64,000 bases of DNA from Strigamia acuminata (lineage: Eukaryota; Arthropoda; Chilopoda; Geophilomorpha; Linotaeniidae): assembly GCA_949358305.1 (NCBI GenBank), contig OX442314.1:12207060-12271059 (forward strand), in the 5' to 3' direction. The notes under the pieces are model-generated. The model searched no databases, was not told the origin of the DNA, and worked only from the letters and a program-made list of their open reading frames with translations. The position numbers and the translations under genes were made by a program. Below are positions 11,176-22,038 of this stretch, one piece after another; the first letter of the stretch is position 1, and every line of letters begins with the position of its first letter.

Positions 11176-12620
11176 ATGACAAACATGGGTGGCAAAAAAG
11201 ACTTGTCACCTGCGACGAGAAAAGTAATTCTAAAGTTCTATCAAGACAATAAAACGCAAGCAGAAATCGCCAAGGCTGTTAACTGTAGCCAATCTACAGT
11301 GTCAAAAGTTCTCAAACAAGTCAATTCAAATCATGGACTCCACAACAACCGTGAAAATTGTGATAGAAAGCGCTCAACAACTGCCAGAGATGATCGAAAA
11401 CTGTGCACAATTGTGAGGAAAAACCGATTTAAATTGACTTGACAATATCATAATATGTGGAAACAGGGAAATATAGCTACTTCCCATTGCACAACTGTCC
11501 GTCGACTTCATGAACTGAACTTTAAAAGTTGTGCACCAAACGTAAGCCACTGTTAACACAGAAGCAACGACAAAAACGAGTTAAGTGGACGTCGGAGGAT
11601 TGGGCAAACGTAATTTTCAGTGATGAATCGAAGTTTTGTATTTCATATGGTGACTGGGGTGTCACGGTTTGGAGAACAAAGGATGAGGCATATCACCGAA
11701 CAACTTTAAAGCAATGTGTGAAATTTCAGTGAAGTGTGATGATATGGGGTTGTATGTGCACACGAGGTGTTGGGCACATGACAACCATCAAGGGGACTGT
11801 TAATTCTGAAGAATATCAAGATCTACTCGAATATTTCCTAATTCCATCTATTGAGGACCTTTTCTCCGATGATGATGATGCTGATGTCATTTTTCAGCTA
11901 GATTTGGCCTCTGCCCATGCTTCGAAATCAACCAAAGAATAGTTTGAAACACACAACTTCAATGTACTTTCAGGCTGTCATTAAAGGTCAAGTGCACTGA
12001 GTAGGATTTTTTTATTTTCTGAAAGCCCATATTAAAAAACTAATAATTATCGGGTAAAAGATTAAATTGTTTTAGTAATTATTTTATAATAACAATCCAA
12101 AAACGTAGTTAACAAAAAGCAATGCATGATGGTCGCAGACGTCTTGCCCTGCGTCATCAGTTCGAATCAGACAGTCATGCACACGCGCAGACTGACTGTC
12201 GATTCAAAATTCGATTCGTAATTTTTTAAATGATTCAAGATTGTTCAAAAATGTTTTTTTTATTTAGCATTGATAGCAACTAGGACAAAATTATATTTTT
12301 AAGAATTTAAAATTAATCCTGTCATTGAAAAACAATGGATTGATTGAGGTCGGACATCTTGGATCCACCCAGATCCAAGAACTGGATCCAGGTCAAATGA
12401 ACTTTAGAACTGACTACGTCATACTCCCATCACGCATTGCTGTTTGATTCTTACGTTTTTGGATTATTATTATAAAATAATTACCGCAACAATTTAATTT
12501 TTTTTATAATGATTATTGGTTTTTTAGTACGGGCTTTCAGAAAATGTAAAAATCCCACTCAGTGCACTTGACCTTTAAGGCAAGAGGATACCTGACCAAA
12601 TATTAAGTTCTTTTCATGTG
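11176..12620 (+). pseudogene. Tc1-like transposase, inactivated
   Basis: Segment 11,176-11,442 encodes the paired-type HTH (LSPATRKVILKFYQDNKTQ, then AEIAKAVNCSQSTVSKVLK). Segment 11,529-11,732 encodes the first catalytic Asp in WANVIFSDESKF. Segment 11,736-11,942 encodes MIWGCM and the second Asp region (FQLDLASAHASKSTKE). A frame break falls between the first two segments; in-frame stops occur after the HTH segment, between the catalytic segments (11,733-11,735) and after KSTKE (11,943). The block with the third acidic residue (DWPxxSPDLNPIE in the family) is missing. Only a C-terminal KARGYLTKY remnant follows the nested element near 12,580. It cannot encode an active enzyme. Confidence 0.8.
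11985..12574. mobile_element. TTAA-target MITE with long inverted repeats, nested in Tc1
   Basis: The ends read AGGTCAAGTGCACTGAGT inverted, flanked by TTAA on both sides (11,981-11,984 and 12,575-12,578). TTAA is the target of piggyBac-type transposases. The inverted arms continue well past 120 bp with scattered differences (for example tttctgaaagccc and ccaaaaacgta on both arms), so nearly the whole element can fold on itself. No ORF. It lies inside the C-terminal coding region of the Tc1 transposase. Confidence 0.8.
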
Positions 12621-13628
12621 TATTTGATTATGTTTCAATAAAAATAATTACTTTATTGGATTATTCTATTTTTTTGGCACAAGAAAAAAAATATTCTATT
12701 TTTTTGTCCGTGTTTAAAGTTGAATAAAATAGCAACCAGAAGTGATTTTATTGTTCTGTTTCGACCAAATGGTCGCTTAATAATTGTAGTTTTATATACT
12801 AAAAGCACGATTCATAATTTTGTATGGGCGTCTTCAAATTACAATTATAAAATGAAAAGGCATTGTCAAAAATTGATTATTCCATTTTTTTGGCAAGGAG
12901 TTGTTATGTTATTTGTATTTTATAAGAAAATGTTTTTTCAATTCATAAAATAAAGATTTATGCTGTTTTTTTTTCAATATTCGTTTTTATTTAGTTTATT
13001 GCTTGCTTTGTCAGGAAAGCAAACAATTTTCTAATTTTTTTATTGGTTGTTTTGTCTGGAAAGCAGTCAAAATGTCAGCCAGTGTTTTGATCTATTTTAT
13101 GGTATCACTACACAAGTCAAATGGCTCGACCAATGGAAAATAGGCTAGAGTATAGTATACTTACTCTTTTAGCACCAACGACAGATTTGACAGCACGCCT
13201 ACAAGCTTCATACATCCATTGACTCTTAAAATAAATTTTACTGTTAGCAATGAGTTAATTATTTAATTTGTGTGTAACTAAGAAATACAACCTGCGCAAT
13301 ATATTTCCGCGAATTGAAGCATTCCTAAAATAAATTACATTTGTATTTACAGATTTTATAGTTTGAAATAAACGTTTAGTTTACATATACTGCAGCAAAT
13401 GAGGACGAAACAGTAATAACAATGAAAATGCTCAGCAAGTCAGCATAATTCTAGAAAGCTGAAATGACAATGGTAAAAAGAAATCATTCATTACATTTGT
13501 AAAATTTCTTATGTTTGCACAGGACTTGAAAAACGTACTGGATCCATATGGTGATTAAAAAAAGTAATTGAAAATGTAAGGTAGGTTGTTTATTCACTTA
13601 CTTGTTAGCGTAGAATATAAGATTTTAT

Positions 13629-14456
13629 TTAGTAGTTTAGTTTTGGTATAACCATTTCCGGACAGTGAACTTGAAGGCAATTGTAGTACGGCACAACCTA
13701 GAGATTAAATTTTTTTAATGAAAGCACGAAATGTTCAGTTTTTAGTTACATCTCCTCCGTGAGTAAACATCTCGGATTTGCAGCTGACAAGTTTCTCGTC
13801 AAGTTGATCTACATTCTGTTAGTCAGTTGTACAAAAAGGCTATCTAAGAGCAATAGTAAAGTTTAAAAAATCCAATACTCACATTATTGGTGGAAATTGA
13901 TTTCAACAAGTCTACAAATTTTTCGTGATCAATAAACTGGTATTTATTTTGCTGCGTATAAAAAGCAAGTTAATTGTAAGATGTAAACCGAATTATTAAA
14001 AGGTTGACTTGGACATACAATTTCGAGCGCTCTGATATGACAAATTTCATAAAGGAAATAAGCTAACTCACAATTCTAAAATATTTAAATGAGCAATAAA
14101 CTAATACGGAGTACCATAATTGATAAACAGTAATAGAACGAGAAATTTGTAGCCTACATGCATTTTTATTGAGGACTCCTCCTTGAACCATAAGTCTGCA
14201 TTTTTTATGGAAAAGTTGACTCTTAAAATAAATTTTATTTTTAATAATAAGTTAATTACGTAATGTGTCATCTTCTACATAAATAAATACAACCTGCTTA
14301 ATGAACAGCTTTGAATCGAAGCATTTCTAAAATAAATTAAATTGTATTTACAGATTTTACAGTTTAGAAGTTTGAAATACAAGTACACATTCAGTTTACA
14401 TATGCTACAGCAAGTGAGGAGAAAGAAGCAATAACGATGAAGATGCACAGCATCAT
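13629..14456 (-). CDS. Copy 3 of the microexon family, C-terminus replaced
   Basis: Exons 14456-14400, 14326-14294, 14221-14162, 14075-14019, 13951-13883, 13815-13750 and 13697-13629. The signal peptide starts MMLCIFIVIASFSSLAVAY. Cysteines 1-7 are in place (KCFDS, KKCR, NCELAYFLYEIC, VSCKSE, NCLQVHC). Exon 7 is only 69 nt: after CPEM the sequence jumps at about 13,652 into the upstream block of copy 2. The protein therefore ends VIPKLNY and lacks Cys 8. An AATAAA word overlaps the new stop. The exon 3 donor is GC (AAT|GCATGT); its sister copy 5 has GT there in the ancestral sequence. The gene may be expressed as a shorter protein or be dying. A deletion between copies 2 and 3 explains the fusion. 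Confidence 0.65.
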
Positions 14457-15563
14457 TCCAGAAAGCTGAAATGATAGAATGGTATAAATTGTACAAATGT
14501 AATGAATGATTTCTTATGTTTGTACAGGACCTCAAACGTACTGGATCCATATGGCGATTAAAAGTGTAAGGTACCGGTAGGTGGTAGGTTGTTTAATCAT
14601 TCACTTGTTAGTTGAGAATATAAGATTTATTTTAATAGTTTTGGCATAATGATTTACTTGAATTACATGAATAATTAATACAGTTAATGTAAGATATAAA
14701 CATTGGGTTTCAATAATTAAATATTCAAATCCTGTATGAGAGAAATGGCATAATATGAAAATATTATTTTAAAACATTTTCATGAAAACCTGCTTATGGA
14801 ACAATTTCAGAATTAAATTTTTCAGTTTGCCCCATAAAACACGATTGTTTTCCAATTTCTAAAATTAGGCTTGCAAAAAAATGTTTAATACAAAGCCAGA
14901 ATCGTCTACATATTGCCCCCTTCCGATAAAAAAAGGTGTTTTTGTTGATCCTGCCTCTCAAAAAGGTTTTTTTTTGTATTATGGAAGCCAAAAATTGTTG
15001 GGGCAGCAAAAAGTGAAAAAAAATTTTTTTTGTAAATTTGGGACCCGAAAAAGGCTGCAAGAATGTCCTCGGACTTTAAATTCGCCATTAAGGTCCCGAA
15101 GTCACACTGCGCCAAGTGGCCTCAAGTGATATGAACACTTTACTGGGAAAAACGTTAGAAAAAATCTCAGAATGCAAAAGAAAATTACTGCTACCAGGCG
15201 GCTTTACGACGCACATCATCATGGAGTTTGTTGTAGACAATGATGACAACTTGGTCTGCGGCCAGGAACGACTAATACTACAACAGAATAGCTCAGGTTT
15301 TTAACTCAGCGTGCCTCAATTGGGGACACAAAGCGAAACAAATCATGAAATAAAAACTAACAAGCAAACAGATGATAAATTCAAAATTCCAAACCTGGAC
15401 TCGTATCCCTTTGGCGTTCATCCCGAATGAGCATTTGCACACAATAAAATGTTAGAAATAAATAATTACCATTACATAAACTTATGTAATTTATTTTTTT
15501 ATTTGTTTGTAGTGGTAAAAATACAGGCGTTTTTATTTAGAACTTAATCCTGTATTGTATTCA
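14457..15563. repeat. Upstream block of copy 3 and intergenic segment duplicated at 35.05-36.02 kb
   Basis: Bases 14,457-14,760 are the conserved upstream block of copy 3. From about 14,590 to 15,563 the sequence matches 35,054-36,024 closely, including tggaagccaaaaattgttgg, ttactgctaccaggcggctt and the 3' flank of the next gene. The short ORFs here (such as 15,116-15,304) are not supported as genes. The duplication covers copies 3+4 and 5+6 as two-gene units. Confidence 0.7.
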
Positions 15564-16411
15564 TTAATCGTAATAATACCTCGCCCTAACACCTTCGCAA
15601 ATTCCTTTTCGTGAGAGGTCATAATCTCTTCGAACATTAACAATTTCCGGACACTGAATTTGTAAGCAATCGAAGTATTGCGTATCCTAGAGATTAAAAA
15701 AGTTATAGTAAAAGCACAAAATTGTTCAATTTTTAAGTTACATCTCCTCCGTGAGTAAATACATCGTTTGCACAGACTGAAAGTTTTTTTGTAAGTGATT
15801 CTTTATTCTGTTAGTCAGTTGAAGAAAAAGGTCATCTGTGAGCAATTTTTCTAAATTTAAAAACTTTCAATACTCACTTCATTGATGGAATAGGATTTAA
15901 GTAAATTTACAAATTTTGCGTGATCAATTAGCTGGGATTTACTGTGCTGCGTGTAAAAAGCAAATCAATCGTCAGATGTAAACAAAATTATTAAAAGTTT
16001 GACTTTCTACATACTATGGCGAGCGCTCTGTTATGACAAATTCCATAAATGAAATAAGCGAACTCACAATCCTAAAATATTTGAATGAATAACAAAGTAG
16101 TAATTGCAAAGTAAGTACGTACTTACATAATTATTGTTGACCACAAGTTTAACTTCTTGTTTGCATTCGTTATGGATCCATTGAGCCTTAAAAAAAATTT
16201 TATTTTTAACTTTATTACGTAATGTGTCATCTTCTAAATAAATAAATAAAACCTGTTTAATGTATATCTTCGAATCGAAGCAATCCTAAAATAAATTACA
16301 TTGTATTTACAGATTTTATAGTTTGAAAGTTTGAAATAAACGTTTAGGGTTTACATATGCTGCAGCAAATGAAGACGAAACAGTAATAACGATGAAAATG
16401 CTCAGCATCAT
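15564..16411 (-). CDS. Copy 4 of the microexon family, intact
   Basis: Exons 16411-16355, 16285-16253, 16186-16127, 16071-16015, 15946-15878, 15807-15742 and 15686-15564, all phase 0, giving 154 residues. The signal peptide reads MMLSIFIVITVSSSFAAAY. The eight Cys are in DCFDS, NECKQ, DCEFAYFIYGIC, SVCAND, FDCLQIQC and GIC. The C-terminus ends in a Tyr-rich RYYYD. An AATAAA lies about 25 nt past the stop. It is the closest sister of copy 6 in exons 2-7, but exon 1 and the upstream block match copies 2, 9 and 10 instead. Expected to be a secreted, disulfide-bonded protein; function unknown. Confidence 0.82.
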
Positions 16412-17243
16412 TCTAGAAAGCTGAAATGACAATGGTTAAAAGAAATCATTCATTACATTTGTAAAATTTCTTATGTTTGCACAGGAATTGAAACGTACTG
16501 GATCCATATGGTGATTAAAAAAAGTAATTGAAAATGTAAGGTAGGTTGTTTAATCACGTACTTGTTAGCGTAGAATATAAGATTTTATTTAGTAGTTTTG
16601 GCATAATGATTTGCTCGAATTACATGAATAATTAATACTGTTAATGTAAGATATAAACATTGGGTTTCAATAATTAAATATTTAAATCCTGTATGAGTAA
16701 AATGGCAGAATTTTAAAATATTATTTTACAACATTTTGGTGAAAACCTGTTTATGTAACACTTTCAGAATTAAATTTTCCAGGCTGTCCCATGAAACACG
16801 ATTGTTTTCCAATTCTTAAAGATCGGGCTTACGAAAAAATGTTTAAATACAAAGTTGTAGAGCATCATTTATTTCATCTAAAAATTAAAGGGCTACTTTT
16901 ATAGTGGAACCGTTAGTTGTGAGCAGTATCTACATTTTTCCTCAAGTGAGCCAAAAATTAAAAAGTGCTGGAAAGGTGCTCGGTCGATAGGAAATGATGT
17001 AAAAAAAAAACCGATCTTTGTGGTCGGAATGTGCATATCTGGTATCGATAGTTTTTATGACAAAAAAAGTTGTCTGGAAACTCTGCTAACTATTCGTAAT
17101 AATTAGGGTCCGGATAAATGCATAAATGCATAGGAATTATTTTTATTCAGTAAAAAGCCAAAATTGGCTATTAATGCATATTTTCATAAAATGAGAAAAT
17201 AAATGCATAAATCACCATTTTTCGGGAAAAAAACGGCGATCTG
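16412..17243. repeat. Upstream block of copy 4 and start of a dispersed repeat shared with copies 9 and 10
   Basis: The sequence is near-identical to 48,690-49,505 and 54,681-55,690: gtagttttggcataatgatt (also as gcgtaatgatt), then ttcctcaagtgagc, ggaaaggtgctcg and gataaatgcataaat. It contains the family promoter-like block and no ORF of note. It marks a segmental duplication that carried the 5' part of a gene with its upstream DNA. Confidence 0.75.
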
Positions 17244-18918
17244 CAGTGTTGTATCTCGTTCATCAAATCGCAAACTAGTTCAAGTTCGCATTCATCACCG
17301 TGTGAACTAGTTCACATTCGCATTCAGTTCACTTTTTTTCAAAGTGAACTAAGTTCTAGTTCGCGAACTTGAACGCTTGAACCAATAGTTCAGTTCACTT
17401 TTCAAATTTTTTTTTTAAATTGACATTATTTTTTTTACAATTGTATATTTGAATAAGAGATTTATTTAATGTAAAAAAATGTACAAACACTCATTGAAAG
17501 TATCAAGTTTTTGAAATTTCGAACACAAAATCTGGATAATTGTTGGAAATCACCCGACACAACAATACAACAAGTTGTCAGGGTTAAAAATTACGAGTGG
17601 TTTTATAAAATTCAAATACCGTAGTTAAATATTAAAACACTCAGCCCTGATTGGCTGTCACATGAAAGGTCTAGTAGACGTATCATCAAACATTTTGTGA
17701 ATTTGAAATTCAAAAATTTTTAATTGAATTGATCCAATTCAATTGAAATTGACTGATTTGAACAGAAAAACCCCCTAGAAACTTCCCTGCAACATGCTGC
17801 GATCCGGGTTATTATCAAACTTATTACTAATAAATAAGCCTGAAACCGCAGGTGAATGCTTAAAAAGACTTATATCGCGGCCACAAATTATCTAGGGTTA
17901 ATTTCATGGAAAATAAAGGGACAGTTTTTACGATAAAAATCACACAAATCTTTTATTACAGTTAAATACAATGACTAGTGAAAATATGAGAATAAGAAGC
18001 GACAAGTCGCGAAATAATGAGCGGGAAAATACAATAGAAAGTCTCGTAACGATTGTTACGAGACGAAAGCGTCAGAAATGGCGCTTTACAACTTGGAGTT
18101 GTTACGAAGGCGAAATTCCTTCGTTAATCGACTCACGAACGATGGTCCTGGCGACGATGGTTCTCGTGGGTCCTTCTGTGGCTCGTGCAACGGCTCGGCG
18201 GCGGTGGTTGACGGCTACAGGCGTCCGGTCCAGGTACGATGGCGATGGTTGCCGTTCACGCGGCAACGATGGCGATGGTTCACTTGGATTGGGAACTTCT
18301 TCACTTCGATAGCTGAAATTAGCGTTGGCTAATTTAAGCTGGATTGCTTGTCTTGTACGGGTTGCACAAGAAAAGCTGGTGAAACTAAGTCCAATCACGG
18401 TCCTCTGTCAATACGTATTGTCGGAGCAAATATCGCAGTGATGTTGAGGTTTGTGATGTTGAATTTAGAGTCCCGATTGAAGCTAGGGCGCGAGCCGGCA
18501 CGCTTCAATATTGCGCAGATAATCTGCGCAATTAGCTAAAACTGGTGCAACAGGGGATTATTACACTATATTGCACCATAACGGTTAATAACCGTTTTCA
18601 CCCCCGGACAACCTGAGGTGATATGTGCCTAGAGAGGATTTCTCCCCTCGGTCACATGATCTGACTTGGCGTGTGCCACAGTCAAATTAATTAGAAGACA
18701 ATTAATTTTATCTTCTAAGTTGGTGAAATATATTGATATCACCACAAACACAACTTAACAAGGCAAACGTTCACTTCGTTCACGTTCACTTCAAAAAGAG
18801 AACTAAGTTTGTTTTTTCCGTTCACTTGTAAAAGTGAACTAGTTCGCGTTCTTAGTTCGCGAACTAACGAACTTAGTTTGCGAACGCGAACTAATAGTTC
18901 GCGTTTGATACAACACTG
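17244..18918. mobile_element. hAT-like non-autonomous element (1.67 kb)
   Basis: The ends are CAGTGTTGTATC and its complement GATACAACACTG. They are flanked by GCGATCTG (left) and GCGATTTG (right), an 8-bp duplication with one mismatch. The empty site survives in the paralogous repeat at 49,495 (acggcgatttgtgtc). Subterminal regions are packed with gttcgcgaact/agttcac words. The middle (about 17,760-18,740) is less AT-rich, contains a gtctcgtaac...gttacgagac palindrome near 18,044-18,067, and could be a further nested insertion. The short ORFs at 17,971-18,540 are not recognisable. Confidence 0.75.
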
Positions 18919-19545
18919 GCGATTTGTGTCTTTTTTTTTAATGATACGTAACTTGTATGGATGAATTTTTGCCTTTTTTTTAAGACACGTATCACGTACT
19001 TATGCTTGTGTTCGGAAAAATGAGGACTTCGCCAAAAACATACACCAGGGGAAGTCACTAAATTAGTGTCTAGAAAAAGTTTTAAGAAATTATCAAATAA
19101 AAAAATAAAAAAAACAGAAAAAGATTAATTGTAATTGCTAATTACAATTCATTTACATCAAGAATACTTTGAAAGGGCATGAAGTTCTTATTTAACACCT
19201 GATTTCACTCGAATAAATTTTTTTATTTTGCATATTTTATGCGCATAAAACAAATTTTATTTTGCATAAATATCTGAGGTCTAGTAATAATAATATGTGG
19301 TGATCTCGTTTTATTTTCATGTTTTGTTTAAATAAATATCACCACTAAAAAACATAATTGTGCAATACATGTTAGGTTTAATCGTTATAAGTTATTATTA
19401 GTTTTACGTTTGAAACAAGTTTGTTTATCTGATGCAATTAACAGTTATTGTTTCAATAGTGCATGATGCAAAGATGTATTCTTATTTCATTTATTGTCTG
19501 ATGAAATAGCGCATTGTTATTTGCTAAGAACCTGTTACTTAAGAG
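18919..19545. repeat. Continuation of the dispersed repeat
   Basis: The sequence resumes gatttgtgtctttttttt and matches 49,500-49,650 and 55,690-55,857 plus 61,955-62,165, including gaagtcactaaattagtgtc. At about 19,090 it gives the uninterrupted (empty) version of the site where the BEL element entered at 55,858. No gene is seen from 19,280 to 19,545. Confidence 0.7.
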
Positions 19546-20241
19546 TAGGGTTTCTCAAAAACCGGACATTTTGAAAAACCGGTGTTTCGGTTTTCAATAT
19601 TCAAAAAACCGGTAAACCGGTATTTTTCGGTAATGAAATAAAATAAAATAGCTCCAATGTTTAATAGCTTTATTTTAATTTTTCTTTTTAAAAAGTAAAA
19701 TTAAATAAATACAGTTTTTTTTCTGAGGATTTTTTCTCATTTTGGATACAATTTTTAATATATTTCGTGGTCTGATTTAAGAAAAAATATTTTCTGGTTA
19801 ATGTGTCTGCTTAAACTAGTTAATGAGACAGAATTCAGGGTCAAGTTAATAACACACTACTTCAATTGGGTTTGTAATTTTGACACCATTTTTAAAACAT
19901 ACAGGCAACTATTAATAATTTTGAGAATGTTTTTTTAGATATGGTAATAACAACAATAATAATAAATAATAATGGGAACCTCAGTGAATCAAACCACTCA
20001 AGCACTTGTCTATTGGACCGAATTTTTACTCAAAAAACTATAAAAAAAACAATTATAATAATTAATGGAAGATATAAATAGTTAAAAACTGACCATTTCC
20101 TTCCCTAAAATAAAATATTTCGGCAGTATTAACCATACTTTTCTTCCAATAAAAACTGGTACCGAATACCGAACTAAAGACGGTATTCGGTATTCGGTAT
20201 TTCTTTAAAAAATACCGGTTTTTGACGGTAGAGAAACCCTA
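19546..20241. mobile_element. hAT-type MITE with 8-bp target duplication
   Basis: The ends TAGGGTTTCTC...GAGAAACCCTA are inverted. Both are flanked by CTTAAGAG (19,538-19,545 and 20,242-20,249), a perfect 8-bp duplication as made by hAT transposases. Repeated aaaccggt/ggttttc words fill both ends. No transposase ORF is present. Confidence 0.9.
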
Positions 20242-20418
20242 CTTAAGAGTTACACAGTTACATTGTTATGTATTCGCTTCTCACTTGCTTGCATATATGT
20301 CGAACAGTAAAGACATGTTACTTTTGTGTTCCATAAAACGTGTGTTCTCACTTCGATTCGGACTCTCGAAATACAACAATACAGCCGTTTTTATTTATCT
20401 ATAACACAATTTTATTCA

Positions 20419-22038
20419 TCAGTCGTATTGATAGCCCCTCACTCCAATACCTTGACAAATTCCCTTTACAGAAAAATCGGATTCTCTTCGAACATTAACC
20501 ATTTCCGGACAGTGAACTTGAAGGCACAACCTAGAGATTAAATTTTTTTTTATGAAAGCACAAAATGTTCAGTTTTTAGTTACATCTCCTCCGTGAGTAA
20601 ACATCTCGGATTTGCAGCTGACAAGTTTCTCGTCAAGTTGATCTACATTCTGTACAAAAAGGCCATCTAAAAGCAATAGTAAAGTTTAAAAAATCCAATA
20701 CTCACATTATTGGTGGAAATTGATTTCATCAAGTCTAAAAAATTTTCGTGATCAATAAACTGGTATTTATTGTGCTGCGTATAAAAAGCAAGTTAATTGT
20801 AAGATGTAAACCGAATTATTATAAGCTTGACTTGGACATACAATTTCGAGCGCTCTGATATGACAAACTTTGGTAAAACTTCATAAAGGAAATAAGCTAA
20901 CGGACAATCCTGAAATATTTAAACGAGCAATAAACTAATACGGAGTACCATAATTGATAAACAGTAATAGAACGAGAAATTTGTAGCCTACATACATATG
21001 GGCATAAATTAAAATCCCACTAAAGTGGCTTGGATTTCCACTAAAAAAAAACTAAATCTTACACTGACTGGTTTTTCCACTATCGGTAATTTTTTGTCCC
21101 ACTAATTTAACTAAGCCAAAAAAAACTATTTTTTCCACTAAAAATATTTATTTAAACCCAACTTATTTTTCCACTAAAAAAACTTATTACATCCACTTTT
21201 TCCTCTATTATGAAATGAAGGCCCGGCATCTCGACGGGGAGTCCGAGGTCTTGTTGGGACTGGGTCCCGACATGGGACTAGGACTGGGGCCTTGGCGGGG
21301 ACTCGGTTGCGAGGGGCATCGAGGTCTTGTTGGGACTGGGCGGGGACTCGTTTGCAAGGGGCATTGAGGTCTTGTTGGGCCCCGACACGTGACTAAGACT
21401 GGGGCTTTGGCAGGGACTCGCTTGCGGGAGCGGATGACTGTTGGGGGGCTCGTAGACCATGCGGGGGGGATGGTTGGTCATCCTCTTTGCCCGCTGAGAC
21501 GGACTTAAGGTGCAAAACGTTCGCAAAACGTTCGCAAAACTATCTTACCAAAGTAGTAATAGTAGTGGTAAAATCAGTTTTTTCTTGCCAATTTAATTTT
21601 AGTGGAAAAAAATAGTTTTTTCGCCTTAGCTAAATTAGTGGGACAAAAAATTACCGATAGTGGAAAAATCAGTCAGTGTGAGATTTAGTTTCTTTTTAGT
21701 GGAAATCCAAGGAACTTTAGTGGGGTTTTAAATGGGACCCCATACATATTTATTGAGGACTCCTTCTTGAACCATAAGTCTGCATTTTTGATGGAAAAGT
21801 TGACTCTTAAAATAAATTTTAATTACTTTTAACAATAAGTTAATTACGTAATATGTCATCTTCTAAATAAATAAATACAACCTGCTTAATGAACAGCTTT
21901 GAATCGAAGCATTCCTAAAATAAATTACATTATATTTACAGATTTTACAGTTTAGAGGTTTGAAATACACATTCAGTTTACATATGCTACAGCAAGTGAG
22001 GAGAAAGAAGCAATAACGATGAAAATGGACAGCATCAT
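20419..22038 (-). pseudogene. Copy 5 of the microexon family, broken by two indels
   Basis: Exons 22038-21982, 21914-21882, 21805-21746, 20909-20842, 20774-20706, 20649-20584 and 20530-20419. Exon 4 is 68 nt instead of 57 (an 11-nt insertion). Exon 7 lost 14 nt between two GGCA words relative to copy 3, giving a stop at 20,497-20,495. Both change the frame. The original stop is at 20,421-20,419. A hAT-like element (21,000-21,741) sits at the exon 3 donor, changing GTATGT to GTATGG, and a Gypsy element occupies the upstream block at 22,183. It is the sister of copy 3 (signal peptide MMLSIFIVIASFSSLAVAY). It is clearly inactive. Confidence 0.85.
21000..21741. mobile_element. hAT-like MITE carrying a GC-rich internal repeat
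   Basis: The ends are inverted: gggcataaattaaaatccca on the left and, as reverse complement, ggggtcccatttaaaacccc on the right. Subterminal ccactaaa/tttagtgg words are frequent. The flanks are ATACATAT on both sides (20,992-20,999 and 21,742-21,749), an 8-bp duplication fitting the hAT nTnnnnAn preference. The centre (about 21,215-21,520) is GC-rich and partly repetitive (ggtcttgttgggactggg, ggcggggactcg). The element splits copy 5 at its exon 3 donor. Confidence 0.8.

Larger units (their letters stand above)
10810..12903 (+). mobile_element. Tc1/mariner transposon with long IR/DR-type ends
   Basis: The ends are inverted repeats of roughly 260 bp (10,810-11,075 and about 12,640-12,903). Each contains an outer ccaaaaaaatggaataat and an inner ccaaaaaaatagaataat copy in the same orientation, the IR/DR layout known from some Tc1-like elements. 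The left end follows TA. The right end is followed by TTA, consistent with a TA target plus one extra T. The interior holds a broken transposase and a nested 590-bp element. Confidence 0.85.
8881..13446 (-). pseudogene. Copy 2 of the microexon family, split by transposons; start codon region broken
   Basis: Exons 4-7 are at 9393-9337, 9269-9201, 9132-9067 and 9012-8881. Exons 2 and 3 are at 13324-13292 and 13224-13165. All have family lengths and open frames. A 3.8-kb insertion zone (LINE fragment and Tc1 element) separates the halves within intron 3, so they read as one gene. Exon 1 (13446-13385) is damaged. The first ATG has become ATT and an 8-nt insertion (a near-duplicate TGCTGA word) puts a stop five codons after the remaining ATG. 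No in-frame ATG precedes the signal peptide. The C-terminus ends in CYDTGDDIWKTFLK. Alternatively, the halves could be remnants of two different copies brought together by deletion. Confidence 0.7.

Noticed and set aside
13165-13446. Treating exons 1-3 here as a separate gene from exons 4-7 at 8.9-9.4 kb
   Set aside because: Each half lacks exactly what the other has, and only transposon DNA and intron-like sequence lie between. One split gene is simpler, though not proven.
15116-15304. Plus-strand ORF duplicated in part near 35.6 kb
   Set aside because: The duplicate copy does not keep the frame, so it is not under coding constraint.
18078-18398. Overlapping ORFs on both strands inside the hAT-like element
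   Set aside because: They arise from a repetitive Arg/Gly-rich stretch, overlap in opposite frames and show no domain.
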